This document shows, one piece after another, positions 1 through 5,809 of a DNA stretch of 5,809 nucleotides (position 1 is its first letter; every line of letters starts with the position of its first letter). The position numbers and the translations under genes were made by a program. Origin of the DNA: Bacteroidota bacterium (lineage in GTDB: Bacteria; Bacteroidota; Rhodothermia; Rhodothermales; UBA10348); the NCBI GenBank assembly GCA_024640835.1, contig JAHEEH010000127.1, positions 1 through 5,809 on the forward strand, given 5' to 3'. The notes below the pieces were generated by a model. It was not told the DNA's origin, did no database searches, and saw nothing but the letters and a program-made list of their open reading frames with translations.

Positions 1-1871
1 TCCTCGGCTACATTCTGCAACTCCTGGAAGAGCTGGAGCGTCTGCTCGTCCACGAGATCGTTCCGCTCCATGGACTCGTTCATCGATCCGATCCGCTCGG
101 CGATCTCGCGGACCGATTCCTCGAGGGACTCCTGCTGCTGACGGAGTCGCTCGACCTCCCGCTCGTCCTGCCAGTCCGTTTCGGGTTCGCCTCGAAGCTG
201 CTCCTGGAGCTCCTCGAAGGCCTCTCGCATGCGCAGGGCTTCCTCGGTGGCCTCCTCGAGCTCGTCCTCGACCAGGTCGCCCGATTCGTCCAGGTCTTCG
301 TACCGTTCGACCAGGGAGGGCATGCGGAGTCGGTACTCGTCCGTCCGGGCCGACTTGGGACCGGAATAGCCGTCGTTGTCCTCAACCTCTAGGTAGTAGG
401 CGATGACGTCTCCCGGTGCGGGGTCCAGCGGCGGGCTCTCACGCAGCACCCAATCGAAGATCCCGTCCTGCTCACGCAGGTTCCGGTCGTGGAGCGGAAG
501 GTCGAGGGGAGTGAAGGAGTCGCCGGGCATGCCGAAGCGGGAGGACTCCAGCCGGTAATGGAGCCGGAGGCGGGTGAATCCGAAATCGTCGGATACGTGC
601 CATGCGACGGAAACGGCCGCGGACTCGTCGAGGTCGGATTCGGCATCCGGATGGGTGATGGCCACGGACGGAAGAGCGTCCGGAACCCTGCGGATCTCGT
701 ACACGACGGGATTCACGTTGCCCGCGCCGTCGACCGAAATGGCTTCAATGTGCCATGCGTCGTCGCGGGTGACCACGAAGGAACCCCTGGCGGCGCGTCC
801 ATCGATCGCGAGCGGAACGGGGGAGCCCTGCAGGAACGCCATCCGGGCCTCGGACACGTCAGGACCCCCGATCACGGTTTCCACGATCGCCTCGGTGCCG
901 GCGAGCGCGGAGACGTCCCCCTCGTTGGGTGCGAGTGAGAGCGGCGGCATCCTGGTGTAGGCGGGGTATCGAAGGAGGACCTGGAGGTTGCCGATGACCG
1001 GCCTGTCCACGACCCGGGCAGAGAACCAGTCCGAGCTGACGCCTTCCACCGTCGCCCGATAGAAGAGACTCCTGCGCACGTTGACCACGGTGTGCCGGAC
1101 GCTGCCTTCCGTGACGGGAAGCTCCAGTCGCTCGGTCACGGTCTCGCTGGCATACCGGGTTTCGAGGGTGAGTCCGGGCGGAATCCGGGATCCCTCGATG
1201 CGAACCTCGATCGGCAGGTCGGCCCCCTTCACCAGCTCCACGTCGCCCGGAGCAACGTCCAGGCGGAAGGGCGCCGGTCGGCCGACCTCGCTTCCCGGGG
1301 ACAGCAGCCTTCCCGAGGCATGCAGGAAGGTGTCCGGCGCGACCAGCGCGAAGGCGATGAGGCCCGCGACGGGAAGCGTGGCGAGGCGTCCCGCCCGACG
1401 GACGCGGGCGAAATCCTCGACCGGACGCAGATCCATGTCCTGCAGCCGCACGCCGAGATGATCCGCCGCCGACCGGACGAGGGAGGCGGGGGACGCGGAA
1501 TGCCTGCCGTCCAGAAGCTGCAGCAGATTCAGGAGGCGATCTCCGACCTCCGGAAGGCGCCGTCCGATCCGTACGGCCACGGTGTCGTCGCTGATCGGGT
1601 GGGCCACCCCGGACCACCGCAGTGCCGGCCAGATCACGCGGTGAAGCAGCATGCCGGCGGGAACTGCAAGGGCGAGGCCCGCGAGGGTGACGCGCACGGT
1701 CGGGGGAGTCCAGAAAAGGGCCTCGAGACCCACGGCGACGACCCAGGCCGCCGCAGACACCCCGAGGGTCCACAGGGCCCCCGACAGGACCTCGCCGAGG
1801 GCGAGCCTCCGTCGCGCGGCGGCGAGGTGGTCGCGAATGCGGCCCGCGGGATCGAACGGAAGGGGGGTCAT
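1..1871 (-). CDS. DUF4175-like membrane protein, C-terminus cut off by window edge
   Basis: The frame is open from an ATG at 1871 to the left edge, giving 623 complete codons; the protein continues beyond base 1. It starts MTPLPFD. Hydrophobic segments at about residues 28-50, 60-82 and 164-180 look like three membrane helices. Between the second and third lies the segment RIGRRLPEVGDRLLNLLQLL (101-120), which I recognise as typical of DUF4175-type proteins. Residues 200-515 are beta-rich and probably periplasmic, ending in a segment of the EDNDGYSGPK type (497-506), also usual in this family. From about 520 the chain turns into a Glu/Gln/Arg-rich predicted coiled coil. Family members are commonly around 1,100 residues, so roughly half is seen. 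The molecular function is unknown; homologues often lie near MoxR/DUF58 envelope genes (recalled, not visible here). No Shine-Dalgarno precedes the ATG. Six C residues follow it in codons 2-4. It is transcribed divergently from glgC. Reading frame certain; family assignment fairly sure. Confidence 0.82.
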   Translation of the reverse strand, partial: MTPLPFDPAGRIRDHLAAARRRLALGEVLSGALWTLGVSAAAWVVAVGLEALFWTPPTVRVTLAGLALAVPAGMLLHRVIWPALRWSGVAHPISDDTVAVRIGRRLPEVGDRLLNLLQLLDGRHSASPASLVRSAADHLGVRLQDMDLRPVEDFARVRRAGRLATLPVAGLIAFALVAPDTFLHASGRLLSPGSEVGRPAPFRLDVAPGDVELVKGADLPIEVRIEGSRIPPGLTLETRYASETVTERLELPVTEGSVRHTVVNVRRSLFYRATVEGVSSDWFSARVVDRPVIGNLQVLLRYPAYTRMPPLSLAPNEGDVSALAGTEAIVETVIGGPDVSEARMAFLQGSPVPLAIDGRAARGSFVVTRDDAWHIEAISVDGAGNVNPVVYEIRRVPDALPSVAITHPDAESDLDESAAVSVAWHVSDDFGFTRLRLHYRLESSRFGMPGDSFTPLDLPLHDRNLREQDGIFDWVLRESPPLDPAPGDVIAYYLEVEDNDGYSGPKSARTDEYRLRMPSLVERYEDLDESGDLVEDELEEATEEALRMREAFEELQEQLRGEPETDWQDEREVERLRQQQESLEESVREIAERIGSMNESMERNDLVDEQTLQLFQELQNVAE

Positions 1872-1949
1872 CGGGTGGCGTTCGGGGGAGCACGATGGTG
1901 TACACGGCGCACGGACGCGGGTTTCTCGCTCCGCGCCCGCGCTGCGCAC

Positions 1950-1978
1950 TTGAACCGCCACAGGGGCCACCGTATCGT
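1950..1978 (+). promoter_or_regulatory. candidate sigma-70-type promoter for glgC
   Basis: TTGAAC (1950-1955) and TATCGT (1973-1978) are separated by 17 bp. Each hexamer matches the sigma-70 consensus at four of six positions, including the TTGA core and the TAT...T of the -10 box. Transcription would start near 1985, about 48 nt before the glgC ATG. This is the best promoter-like pair seen in the divergent intergenic region. No equally good pair was seen facing the minus-strand gene. In GC-rich DNA a four-of-six match is suggestive only, and the element was judged by eye. Confidence 0.45.
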
Positions 1979-1987
1979 TCCCGTGGA

Positions 1988-2007
1988 CCTGGAAGGGGCC
2001 TTCCAGG
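1988..2007. repeat. perfect inverted repeat in the glgC leader
   Basis: CCTGGAAGG (1988-1996), a GG spacer, then CCTTCCAGG (1999-2007) form a perfect 9-bp inverted repeat. It begins about 10 nt after the candidate -10 box and ends 25 nt before the glgC ATG. As DNA it could be an operator for a dimeric repressor overlapping the transcription start. As RNA it would fold into an 8-bp stem with a four-base loop in the 5' leader. It lacks a following U-tract, so it is unlikely to be an intrinsic terminator. The symmetry is directly visible; a regulatory role is inferred from its position. Confidence 0.6.
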
Positions 2008-2032
2008 CCGGTAACGCACTCGCCAGCATTCG

Positions 2033-3301
2033 ATGAACGCCACGACAGCCATCATCCTCGGCGGCGGAGCCGGAACCCGCCTGTTTCCGCTCACGCATCA
2101 TCGATCGAAGCCCGCCGTTCCGCTGGCCGGGAAATATCGACTGATCGACATTCCGGTCTCGAACTGCATCAACTCGAACATCAGCCGGATCTTCGTGCTG
2201 ACGCAGTACAACTCGGCGAGCCTGAACCGGCACATCGCCCAGACCTATCTCTTCGACCGGTTCCGGCACGGCTTCGTCACCATCATTGCCGCAGAGCAGA
2301 CGCCTCAGTCCAAGGACTGGTTTCAGGGCACGGCCGACGCGGTGCGGCAGAGCATGCGGCATGTAGAGACCTACCGGTACGAAAACACGCTCGTGCTCTC
2401 GGGCGACCAGCTCTACACGATGGATTACCGCCTCATGGTCGAGCACCATAGGGAGTCCGGGGCGGACCTGACGATCGCCACCATTCCGGTCCATGCGAAC
2501 GACGCCCCGGCATTCGGCATCCTGAAGACCGATGAAGACGGGGTCATCAGCGAGTTCCACGAGAAGCCCTCCAGGGATGATCTGGCCGGCAAGGAGAGCC
2601 GTGTCAGCGCGGAGATGGAGGCGCAGGGGCGCGTCTACCTGGCGTCGATGGGCATCTATGTCTTCTCGAAGAATGTCGTTCGGGAGCTGCTGGAGGAGTC
2701 GCCCGACGCGCACGACTTCGGGAAGCAGATCATCCCGCGCTCCATGAGCACGAGGCGCGTGGTGAGCTACGCGTTCGACGGCTACTGGAGTGACATCGGG
2801 ACCATCAAGTCCTTCTTCGAAGCCAACCTGATGCTGGCCCGGAAGAAGCCCGAGTTCGACCTGTACAATCCGCGCATGCCGTTGTATACCAACGCGCGCA
2901 TGCTGCCGCCCGCCAAGATCGAGAATTCGTACATCGTGGATTCGATCGTGGCCGAGGCGAGCCTTGTGGTCAACAGCCAGATCTCCACGTCGGTCATCGG
3001 GCTTCGGTCGGTGATCGGCAACAACACCACGATCAAGAACACGGTGATCATGGGCTCGGACTACTTCCCGTGGCACGATCCGGAGCTGCGCGATTCGGTG
3101 GAGGGACCCGCCCGGCCGGGCATCGGGGAAGAGTCCTACGTGGAAGGAGCCATCATCGACCGAAACGTCTCGATCGGGAAGCGATGCATCATCAAGAATC
3201 GGGACAACGTCGACCACCTTGACGGCGAGAACTTCTATATCCGGGACGGCATCGTGGTGATTCCGAAAAACGCGACGATTCCCGACGACACGATCATCTG
3301 A
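2033..3301 (+). CDS. glgC: Glucose-1-phosphate adenylyltransferase (ADP-glucose pyrophosphorylase)
   Basis: This cytoplasmic enzyme makes ADP-glucose and pyrophosphate from ATP and glucose-1-phosphate, the committed step of bacterial glycogen synthesis. The 422 residues match the usual length (about 420-440). The nucleotidyltransferase domain fills roughly residues 1-265, with the nucleotide-binding [12 protein letters not shown] (10-21), [14 protein letters not shown] (26-39), WFQGTADAV (96-104), SGDQLY with the catalytic-type Asp125, and FHEKP with the glucose-1-phosphate-binding Lys178 (by analogy with E. coli Asp142 and Lys195). GYWSDIGT follows at 250-257. A left-handed beta-helix with hexapeptide-like repeats fills the C-terminus. 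The tail, ending [16 protein letters not shown], resembles plant and cyanobacterial enzymes; basic residues R377 and K412 fall where I recall their 3-phosphoglycerate activator lysines. The ATG at 2033 places the N-terminal motif at the normal distance; no Shine-Dalgarno is evident. The stop overlaps the next frame's ATG (TGATG), suggesting an operon. Function is near certain; the activator is an inference. Confidence 0.97.
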   Translation: MNATTAIILGGGAGTRLFPLTHHRSKPAVPLAGKYRLIDIPVSNCINSNISRIFVLTQYNSASLNRHIAQTYLFDRFRHGFVTIIAAEQTPQSKDWFQGTADAVRQSMRHVETYRYENTLVLSGDQLYTMDYRLMVEHHRESGADLTIATIPVHANDAPAFGILKTDEDGVISEFHEKPSRDDLAGKESRVSAEMEAQGRVYLASMGIYVFSKNVVRELLEESPDAHDFGKQIIPRSMSTRRVVSYAFDGYWSDIGTIKSFFEANLMLARKKPEFDLYNPRMPLYTNARMLPPAKIENSYIVDSIVAEASLVVNSQISTSVIGLRSVIGNNTTIKNTVIMGSDYFPWHDPELRDSVEGPARPGIGEESYVEGAIIDRNVSIGKRCIIKNRDNVDHLDGENFYIRDGIVVIPKNATIPDDTII

Positions 3302-3378
3302 TGGCCCGAACGCCGGAGGGCCGGGAAACCCCGGACGTCCGGGCGCGTGCTGCGGCAAGCGAAACGAACCCCGATCCC

Positions 3379-3897
3379 ATGGTGTCCCGAATCCTGCTTC
3401 CCGTCCTGGTGGCCCTGTTCGCGCTTTCCGGCTGTCGCACGTACGGTGGGCACGGATCGGAAGCCGGAGCCTTCGAGCAGATCGCGAGGATTCCGGAGTG
3501 GTCCGCGCAGGAGAACGCGCGCCTGGCGGGTGACCTGCAGGCGCTCGACGGTGCAGCGTCCCGGCATCCGGAGTACGGGGTCCTGGCGCGGCGACTGGCC
3601 GATCTGGCAGTCGATTTCGATGCGGCGTCCGCCCGGTGGAGCCAGGTCGCAGCGAACGTGGATCGGGAGGCCCCGTACCGTGTCCTGAACCGGACCCTCG
3701 GAGCCCTGGTCGCCGAGCGGCAGGCGTGGGAGGACGGATACCGGCGCCTGGCGGAGGACGTGGCCGGAGTGGTCTCCGGAGTGGAGCCGGGACCGCGCCC
3801 GTCGCCCCGATACCAGGTGGCACCGGTGTACTACGAGCGGTTCGCATCGAGGCTCGACGACGTTCGGATTCGCGACCTTCTCGCGACCGTCCGGTAG
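3379..3897 (+). CDS. Small predicted lipoprotein of unknown function
   Basis: From the ATG at 3379 the product is 172 residues and starts MVSRILLPVLVALFALSGC: a short positive n-region, a hydrophobic core and an LSGC lipobox with Cys19 as the lipidated residue. This is a strong signal peptidase II signal, so the mature protein of about 154 residues should be membrane-anchored. The same frame is open to an ATG at 3301 that overlaps the glgC stop (TGATG). That start would add 26 polar residues before the signal, so I prefer 3379, although translation could be coupled through the upstream ATG. Neither start has a clear Shine-Dalgarno. Residues about 33-140 look helical and are rich in Ala, Arg, Leu, Asp and Glu; a Pro-rich stretch (PGPRPSP) follows. 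I recognise no family. It is far too small for a SusD-type partner. It lies 37 nt upstream of a TonB-dependent receptor, so an envelope role alongside that receptor is possible. The gene is real with good confidence; function is unknown. Confidence 0.8.
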   Translation: MVSRILLPVLVALFALSGCRTYGGHGSEAGAFEQIARIPEWSAQENARLAGDLQALDGAASRHPEYGVLARRLADLAVDFDAASARWSQVAANVDREAPYRVLNRTLGALVAERQAWEDGYRRLAEDVAGVVSGVEPGPRPSPRYQVAPVYYERFASRLDDVRIRDLLATVR

Positions 3898-3920
3898 CGC
3901 GGTCGAAACCTGCTGCGTCC

Positions 3921-3926
3921 GGGAGG
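3921..3926 (+). promoter_or_regulatory. Shine-Dalgarno site of the TonB-dependent receptor
   Basis: GGGAGG lies 8 nt before the ATG at 3935, an ideal distance. It is the only convincing Shine-Dalgarno in the window and decides this start. A second ATG at 3930 opens a two-codon frame (ATGGCATGA) whose stop overlaps the receptor ATG, but it sits too close to the site to compete well. Confidence 0.7.
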
Positions 3927-3934
3927 GCGATGGC

Positions 3935-5809
3935 ATGAGGCGAATCCTGGGCCTTCTGCTGGTGGTCATGACAGGCGTCGGACCGTCGTTCGGCCAATCC
4001 GGATCCCAGCGCTCGGATTCACTTCGGCACTACGAATTGTCCGAAATCGTGGTGGGGGCCGAGATGATCCGCTCGAAGGACCCGGCTCCCGTCCAGCGGG
4101 TCGCCCTCGCCGAAATCGTGCGACTCGCGGCTCCGGACGTCGCGTCCGTCGCGCGTCTCGTTCCGTCAGCGCATGCCCAGACGAACTCGCGGGGTGAGAC
4201 CCTCGTCTATGTGCGGGCGGCCGGCGAGCGCCAGATCGCGGTCTTTCTCGATGGCGCGTTGCTGAACGTGCCCTGGGACAATCGGGTAGACCTGGGACTG
4301 GTCCCAGCGTCCGTACTCGGAGGCATCGGGGTGGTGGGTGGGCCCGGATCGGTGCTGTACGGCACCAACACGCTCGGCGGTGCCCTCCTGCTCTCGAGCC
4401 GGTCCATGGACGGCGAGGGCTCGCTCACGGACGTGTCGGTCGTCGCCGGTACGGAGGGTGTGCGCCGCCTCGACGCGATGCGCCTCGTGCGGCGCGCGCG
4501 CGGTACGCTGCTCGCGGCGGCCGGGTGGTCCGAGGCCGACGGGTACCGCGTCCCCTCTGGCGCCCTACTTCCATTCGGAGGCTCCGCGAACGGCCTCCGG
4601 CTGAATACGGACCGGCGGGTCGCGCATGCCTTCGTGAGAGCAGACCTCGCCGGTTCGGGGGGGCGCCTTGGCATCTCGCTGCTGCACATCGACTCCCGGC
4701 AGGGCGTGGCTCCCGAGGGTCACCTCGATCCGGAGATCGACGTGGTCCGATACTGGCGCTATCCCATCTGGCGCATGACCATGCTGACCCTGAACGGCCA
4801 GAGGGACCTGGGCCGGCTGGGTACCGGGCGCCTGACCGCCTGGGCGTCCCGGTTCCGCCAGCGGATAGACCAGTATGCATCGGTCGAGTACGCGGGTGTC
4901 GCGGATCGGCAGGATGACGATGATCTCACCTTCGGGACCCGCGTGATCCTGGAGCGATCGCTGCGCGAAGGCGTGTTCCGGCTCGCCCTGAACGCGCTCA
5001 CTTCGACGCACGACCAGTCCGAGTCGAGCGCCGATGGGGGGGGAGTGCTCCAGTCGCCCGGCGGGATGCGTTATCGCCAGCACACGTGGAGCGTCGGCGG
5101 CGAGTACCGGCGGCCGTTCTCCAGCGCGGCCCGGGCCGTGGCGGGGATGAGCCTGGACGGGATTGCCACGCCGCTTACGGGAGACAAGCCCCCCAGAAAG
5201 GTCCAGACGGCCTGGGGGGCGACGCTCGGCGGTTCCATGGATCTGTCTTCGGAGTGGACCCTGCGGCTGGTCACCGGTCGGAAGGTGCGCTTTCCCACCC
5301 CCCGCGAACTGTTCGGTACGGCGCTCAACCGGTTCCTCGTGAACCCTGATCTGAAGCCGGAATCGGCGTGGTCCTCGGAGGTCACGATCGCGCGGTCGCG
5401 CGGAATCGGGACCGTCGAGGTCACGGCATTCGCCAGGCGGACCCGGGACACGATAGACCAGGAGAATGTCGTCGTGGAGGGACGCCGGTTGCGCCGTCGC
5501 ATCAACCTGGATGGATCGAGCGTGGTCGGCATGGAGTTTCGCGGCCTCGTGGAACCCGAGGCCGGGCTCGAACTCGAGGGTCTCGTCACGGTGATGCGCA
5601 TCCGGCCGACGGACCCGTCCGGGCCGAGCCGGCTGACGGAGAAACCCGGCGCGCTCGGGACGCTCACCGCCACGTGGACCGCGCCTTGGGGTGGGGCAGC
5701 GACGATCCAGGCCGTCCATACGGGTAGAGCCTGGGGTCTGGGCACGGACGACTCGCTGGTGGCGCTGCCGAGGGCCGTGCAGATCAACGCCCGCGTTTCG
5801 TGGCGGCAC
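3935..5809 (+). CDS. TonB-dependent outer-membrane receptor, C-terminus cut off by window edge
   Basis: The frame is open from ATG 3935 to the window end, giving 625 codons without a stop. It encodes an energised outer-membrane channel of the TonB-dependent type. Residues 1-20 form a signal peptide with a likely cut after SFG20. ELSEIVVGAE (34-43) resembles a TonB-box-like start. The plug domain spans about 46-156 and shows VYVRAAGERQIAVFLDG (91-107) and GPGSVLYGTNTLGGALLL (136-153), the usual plug signatures. From about 163 a beta-barrel follows, with the hallmark NPDLKPE (470-476) after a RFPTPRELFG segment (452-461). There is no N-terminal carboxypeptidase-like domain, so it is not SusC-like. 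Probably only the last barrel strands, perhaps about 100 residues, are missing. The substrate cannot be read from sequence; siderophores, cobalamin and oligosaccharides are all possible. The gene contains G-tracts of 7 nt (4657-4663) and 8 nt (5036-5043). It follows a lipoprotein by 37 nt in an apparent operon with glgC. Family assignment is confident. Confidence 0.92.
   Translation, partial: MRRILGLLLVVMTGVGPSFGQSGSQRSDSLRHYELSEIVVGAEMIRSKDPAPVQRVALAEIVRLAAPDVASVARLVPSAHAQTNSRGETLVYVRAAGERQIAVFLDGALLNVPWDNRVDLGLVPASVLGGIGVVGGPGSVLYGTNTLGGALLLSSRSMDGEGSLTDVSVVAGTEGVRRLDAMRLVRRARGTLLAAAGWSEADGYRVPSGALLPFGGSANGLRLNTDRRVAHAFVRADLAGSGGRLGISLLHIDSRQGVAPEGHLDPEIDVVRYWRYPIWRMTMLTLNGQRDLGRLGTGRLTAWASRFRQRIDQYASVEYAGVADRQDDDDLTFGTRVILERSLREGVFRLALNALTSTHDQSESSADGGGVLQSPGGMRYRQHTWSVGGEYRRPFSSAARAVAGMSLDGIATPLTGDKPPRKVQTAWGATLGGSMDLSSEWTLRLVTGRKVRFPTPRELFGTALNRFLVNPDLKPESAWSSEVTIARSRGIGTVEVTAFARRTRDTIDQENVVVEGRRLRRRINLDGSSVVGMEFRGLVEPEAGLELEGLVTVMRIRPTDPSGPSRLTEKPGALGTLTATWTAPWGGAATIQAVHTGRAWGLGTDDSLVALPRAVQINARVSWRH
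4657..4663 (+). repeat. poly-G tract (7 G) in the receptor gene
   Basis: Seven consecutive G residues span the end of Ser241 and the two glycine codons 242-243 of the receptor, at a predicted turn between barrel strands. Tracts of this kind can slip during replication, but seven is at the short end for that, and GGG glycine codons are common in GC-rich genes. Confidence 0.5.
5036..5043 (+). repeat. poly-G tract (8 G) in the receptor gene
   Basis: Eight consecutive G residues encode most of Gly368-Gly370 within SSADGGGVLQSPGG, which looks like a surface loop between barrel strands. It is the longest homopolymer noticed in the window. A gain or loss of one G would shift the frame within the barrel and abolish the full-length receptor. 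Such tracts cause phase variation in surface proteins of some pathogens; here that is only a possibility. Confidence 0.55.
5188..5220. repeat. perfect GC-rich inverted repeat inside the receptor gene
   Basis: GCCCCCCAG (5188-5196) and CTGGGGGGC (5212-5220) are perfect reverse complements separated by 15 nt. They would form a stable 9-bp stem in the receptor mRNA over codons for the region around DKPPRKVQTAWGA (417-429). No U-tract follows, so it does not resemble an intrinsic terminator. It may be chance in GC-rich coding DNA. Confidence 0.5.

Noticed and set aside
1898..1905. The 8-bp palindrome GTGTACAC upstream of the minus-strand gene, considered as an operator.
   Set aside because: It is short, has no second copy nearby and no matching promoter elements around it.
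1092..2036. A 314-codon plus-strand frame opposite the DUF4175-like gene.
   Set aside because: It is a composition-driven antisense frame of charged and Gly-rich sequence without motifs, and it overlaps the glgC start.
859..2094. A 411-codon minus-strand frame spanning the divergent intergenic region and overlapping the start of glgC.
   Set aside because: It is another frame of the DUF4175-like gene. Its Arg/Pro/Gly-rich translation lacks the membrane helices and family signatures seen in the frame starting at 1871.
3764..3784. A direct repeat CCGGAGTGG with 12-bp period in the lipoprotein gene.
   Set aside because: There are only two copies in coding sequence (GVVSGVEPG), with no sign of further units; this is expected by chance at this GC content.
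3930..3938. A two-codon frame ATGGCATGA overlapping the receptor start, considered as a regulatory upstream ORF.
   Set aside because: It is only about 3 nt from the Shine-Dalgarno, whereas the receptor ATG has ideal spacing. Such minimal frames arise readily by chance.
1868..3997. A 709-codon open frame on the minus strand, antisense to glgC and the lipoprotein gene.
   Set aside because: It lies opposite genes with clear motifs. Its translation is rich in Arg, Gly, Pro, Asp and His without any domain, which is typical of the antisense shadow of a GC-rich gene.
4565..5809. A 414-codon open frame on the minus strand opposite the receptor gene, running off the right edge.
   Set aside because: The plus-strand frame shows a signal peptide, plug motifs and NPDLKPE. 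The minus-strand product has low-complexity Arg/Pro/Gly composition and no recognisable motif.

Overview
This is a high-GC window (roughly two-thirds G+C by eye). The dense, long false ORFs on both strands are what such composition produces. It holds four protein-coding genes and no RNA gene, CRISPR array, insertion sequence or integrase. The gene content suggests a Gram-negative bacterium of the FCB group, most likely Gemmatimonadota or a relative. The pointers are a DUF4175-type membrane protein, a plant/cyanobacterial-style ADP-glucose pyrophosphorylase, a lipoprotein with a clean lipobox and a TonB-dependent outer-membrane receptor. That taxonomic call is an inference from gene families, not from a marker gene.

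Layout. On the minus strand, from 1871 down and off the left edge, runs a large DUF4175-like membrane protein: three predicted N-terminal membrane helices, a long probably periplasmic region, then a charged coiled coil. A 161-bp divergent intergenic region (1872-2032) follows. It carries a plausible sigma-70-type promoter facing right and, just after it, a perfect 9-bp inverted repeat. To the right, on the plus strand, are glgC (2033-3301), a small lipoprotein of unknown function (stop at 3897, likely start 3379) and a TonB-dependent receptor (from 3935, running off the right edge without a stop).

The three plus-strand genes look like one transcription unit. The glgC stop overlaps an in-frame ATG of the lipoprotein frame (TGATG), the next gap is 37 nt, and no terminator is visible between them. 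GlgC makes ADP-glucose, the committed donor for bacterial glycogen. The receptor would import a substrate across the outer membrane, and the lipoprotein could be an envelope partner. A link between import and carbon storage is attractive but unproven. The two genes at the edges are incomplete only because the window ends; nothing suggests they are broken.

I did not find a clearly new system. The points most worth a second look are the glgC-lipoprotein-receptor arrangement, the inverted repeat at the presumed glgC transcription start, two poly-G tracts (7 and 8 nt) inside the receptor gene, and a perfect GC-rich hairpin inside the same gene.
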